Assembly (NCBI GenBank): GCA_024305405.1
Contig: JAKNDB010000107.1
Coordinates: 2,294,001 to 2,358,000, forward strand
Length of the DNA: 64,000 nucleotides
Source of the DNA: Dirofilaria immitis
Taxonomy: Eukaryota; Nematoda; Chromadorea; Rhabditida; Onchocercidae
Reading direction: 5' to 3'
The notes beneath the pieces are model-generated. The model saw only the letters and a program-made list of their open reading frames with translations, did no database searches and was not told the origin of the DNA. The translations under genes and the position numbers were made by a program. Shown piece by piece: positions 62,900-64,000 of the stretch (positions are counted from its first letter, which is position 1; every line of letters begins with the position of its first letter).

Positions 62900-64000
62900 C
62901 CTTCTGTCTCTCAAAGTCTTCAGTCCTCACTGCCATGTTATTGGAATCCTGCCGCCATCAATAAGTCTAAATTTCCATTTCTGACATGTCCAGCTAGAGC
63001 AAGTCAAGCTTCTCATTTTCGAATTATCGCTGTAATTAGCTAGTACAGCAAAGTTTCAATTTTATATGAAAAAGAAAAGCTCATATTTGCTCGTTTCTCT
63101 TATTTAGATTCTTTGAATATGCCATATGATATCTGCCTATGCATGTGTTTCTATTCATTGAATTTACACGAACAAACATTATCGAATATAGTAGCATTTA
63201 TCCTTATTTTTTATAAATTTTCTACAGAAATGACATTCATATTATTTTGAAATGTAGTTGAGTATTGTTGCTGCAGTTTTATTTTAACATTGAATGTGTC
63301 TTTCTTGTAGATATGATAATATTTCAGCAAGGAACAAGATTATAAACATGATTCTTTAGTTGTAGCTCAGCGATGGACATGAAGCTTTAAAGATGATAAT
63401 ATTGCTCGATGTTTAAGTCTCCCAGTAAATTTGAAAAAAATTAGTTGGCTGTTCCAAAAGCAGTTGATTGCCTATGCAAAAACATGCTAAGACTATCCTG
63501 ATTGCATCACTCATTGTTTTATTTTTTATCAGCGGAAAACTAAAATTATAGCTCGATCTATATTTGTGTTCCTTATTCAATGTTTAGTAGGAAAGCGAGT
63601 GTCACATTGTTAGAAGGATCAACTCTTCCATTTTTCGGTCGAAACATAAATATAGTAATGACACTTTCAATTTTATGGATAAAATAATAGCATGATAATG
63701 CTACTGGATATGTACTCAGTTTCAATAATTATGGCTAATAAATAACTTCAGATAATTCCTCTATGTAAATTATGATAGCAGCAATAGCGGAAATATGAAT
63801 GAAAAATAAAACTATTGCTTAATAGTATGCACTACAAGAAAAAAGTAACCTTTCATTTCGACAAGCGTGGATAAAAAATTTTTCGCTGATTTTATTTTTC
63901 CTAAGTGGACAGATCGGGAAGGGATTCAGGAAGTTAAACGACAAAGTATTTTGAATCATTCGTGAGAGCAGATTGTAATTATTCTGCTGCATATCTTAAC
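62900..64000. other. Twinkle 3' flank
   Basis: No gene was seen. It contains the presumed Twinkle 3' UTR; several AATAAA-like strings lie at 63650-63810. Confidence 0.45.

Overview
The window is nuclear DNA of a nematode, most likely a filarial (Onchocercidae) species. It is very AT-rich. Genes are broken into short exons with GT...AG introns, and several start codons lie a few bases after a TTTTCAG-type acceptor, as expected for spliced-leader trans-splicing. A cuticle collagen with the nematode N-terminal domain is present. A small patch of Wolbachia-like bacterial DNA sits between two worm genes, which suits a lineage that carries or once carried this endosymbiont. The genus is not decided.

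Layout. 1-12.6 kb is mostly AT-rich non-coding DNA. It holds a small Pmp3/UPF0057 membrane-peptide gene (2775-3363, +) and part of an unrecognised minus-strand gene with a WH2-like motif (9998-11390). 12.7-15.2 kb is a six-exon cuticle collagen (+). 16-18 kb holds minus-strand exons of charged, unrecognised proteins. 18.2-20.0 kb is an archipelago of three unrelated tandem repeats. 20.3-22.8 kb is pICln (+). 22.8-25.2 kb is repeat-rich spacer. 25.4-30.3 kb is an eight-exon gene for a predicted secreted protein with a Pro/His/Val/Gln repeat region and a C-terminal cysteine pattern resembling IL-17/spaetzle-type cystine knots. 32.5-34.8 kb is taxilin (+). 36.9-42.4 kb is a 16-exon SLC26 anion transporter (+). 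42.9-43.7 kb is the Wolbachia-like insert: a short-chain dehydrogenase tail (-) abutting a dnaG primase fragment (+), then an (AT)n tract. 44.9-47.8 kb is a tandem pair of METTL24/FkbM-like methyltransferase modules with broken frames. 49.3-50.4 kb is a cysteine-type glutathione peroxidase (+). 52.3-62.9 kb is the mitochondrial helicase Twinkle (+, about 21 exons).

The genes are unrelated housekeeping, cuticle and secreted functions; nothing suggests an operon. Twinkle would act in mitochondrial DNA replication, pICln in snRNP assembly, taxilin in vesicle traffic, SLC26 in anion exchange and the peroxidase in lipid-peroxide detoxification.

The items most worth following up are the bacterial insert, the putative cystine-knot gene, a C4 zinc-ribbon motif retained in Twinkle, and single-base frame breaks in at least three otherwise convincing genes. 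Some of those breaks lie in homopolymer runs and may be assembly errors. Exon coordinates were worked out by hand from splice signals and reading frame.
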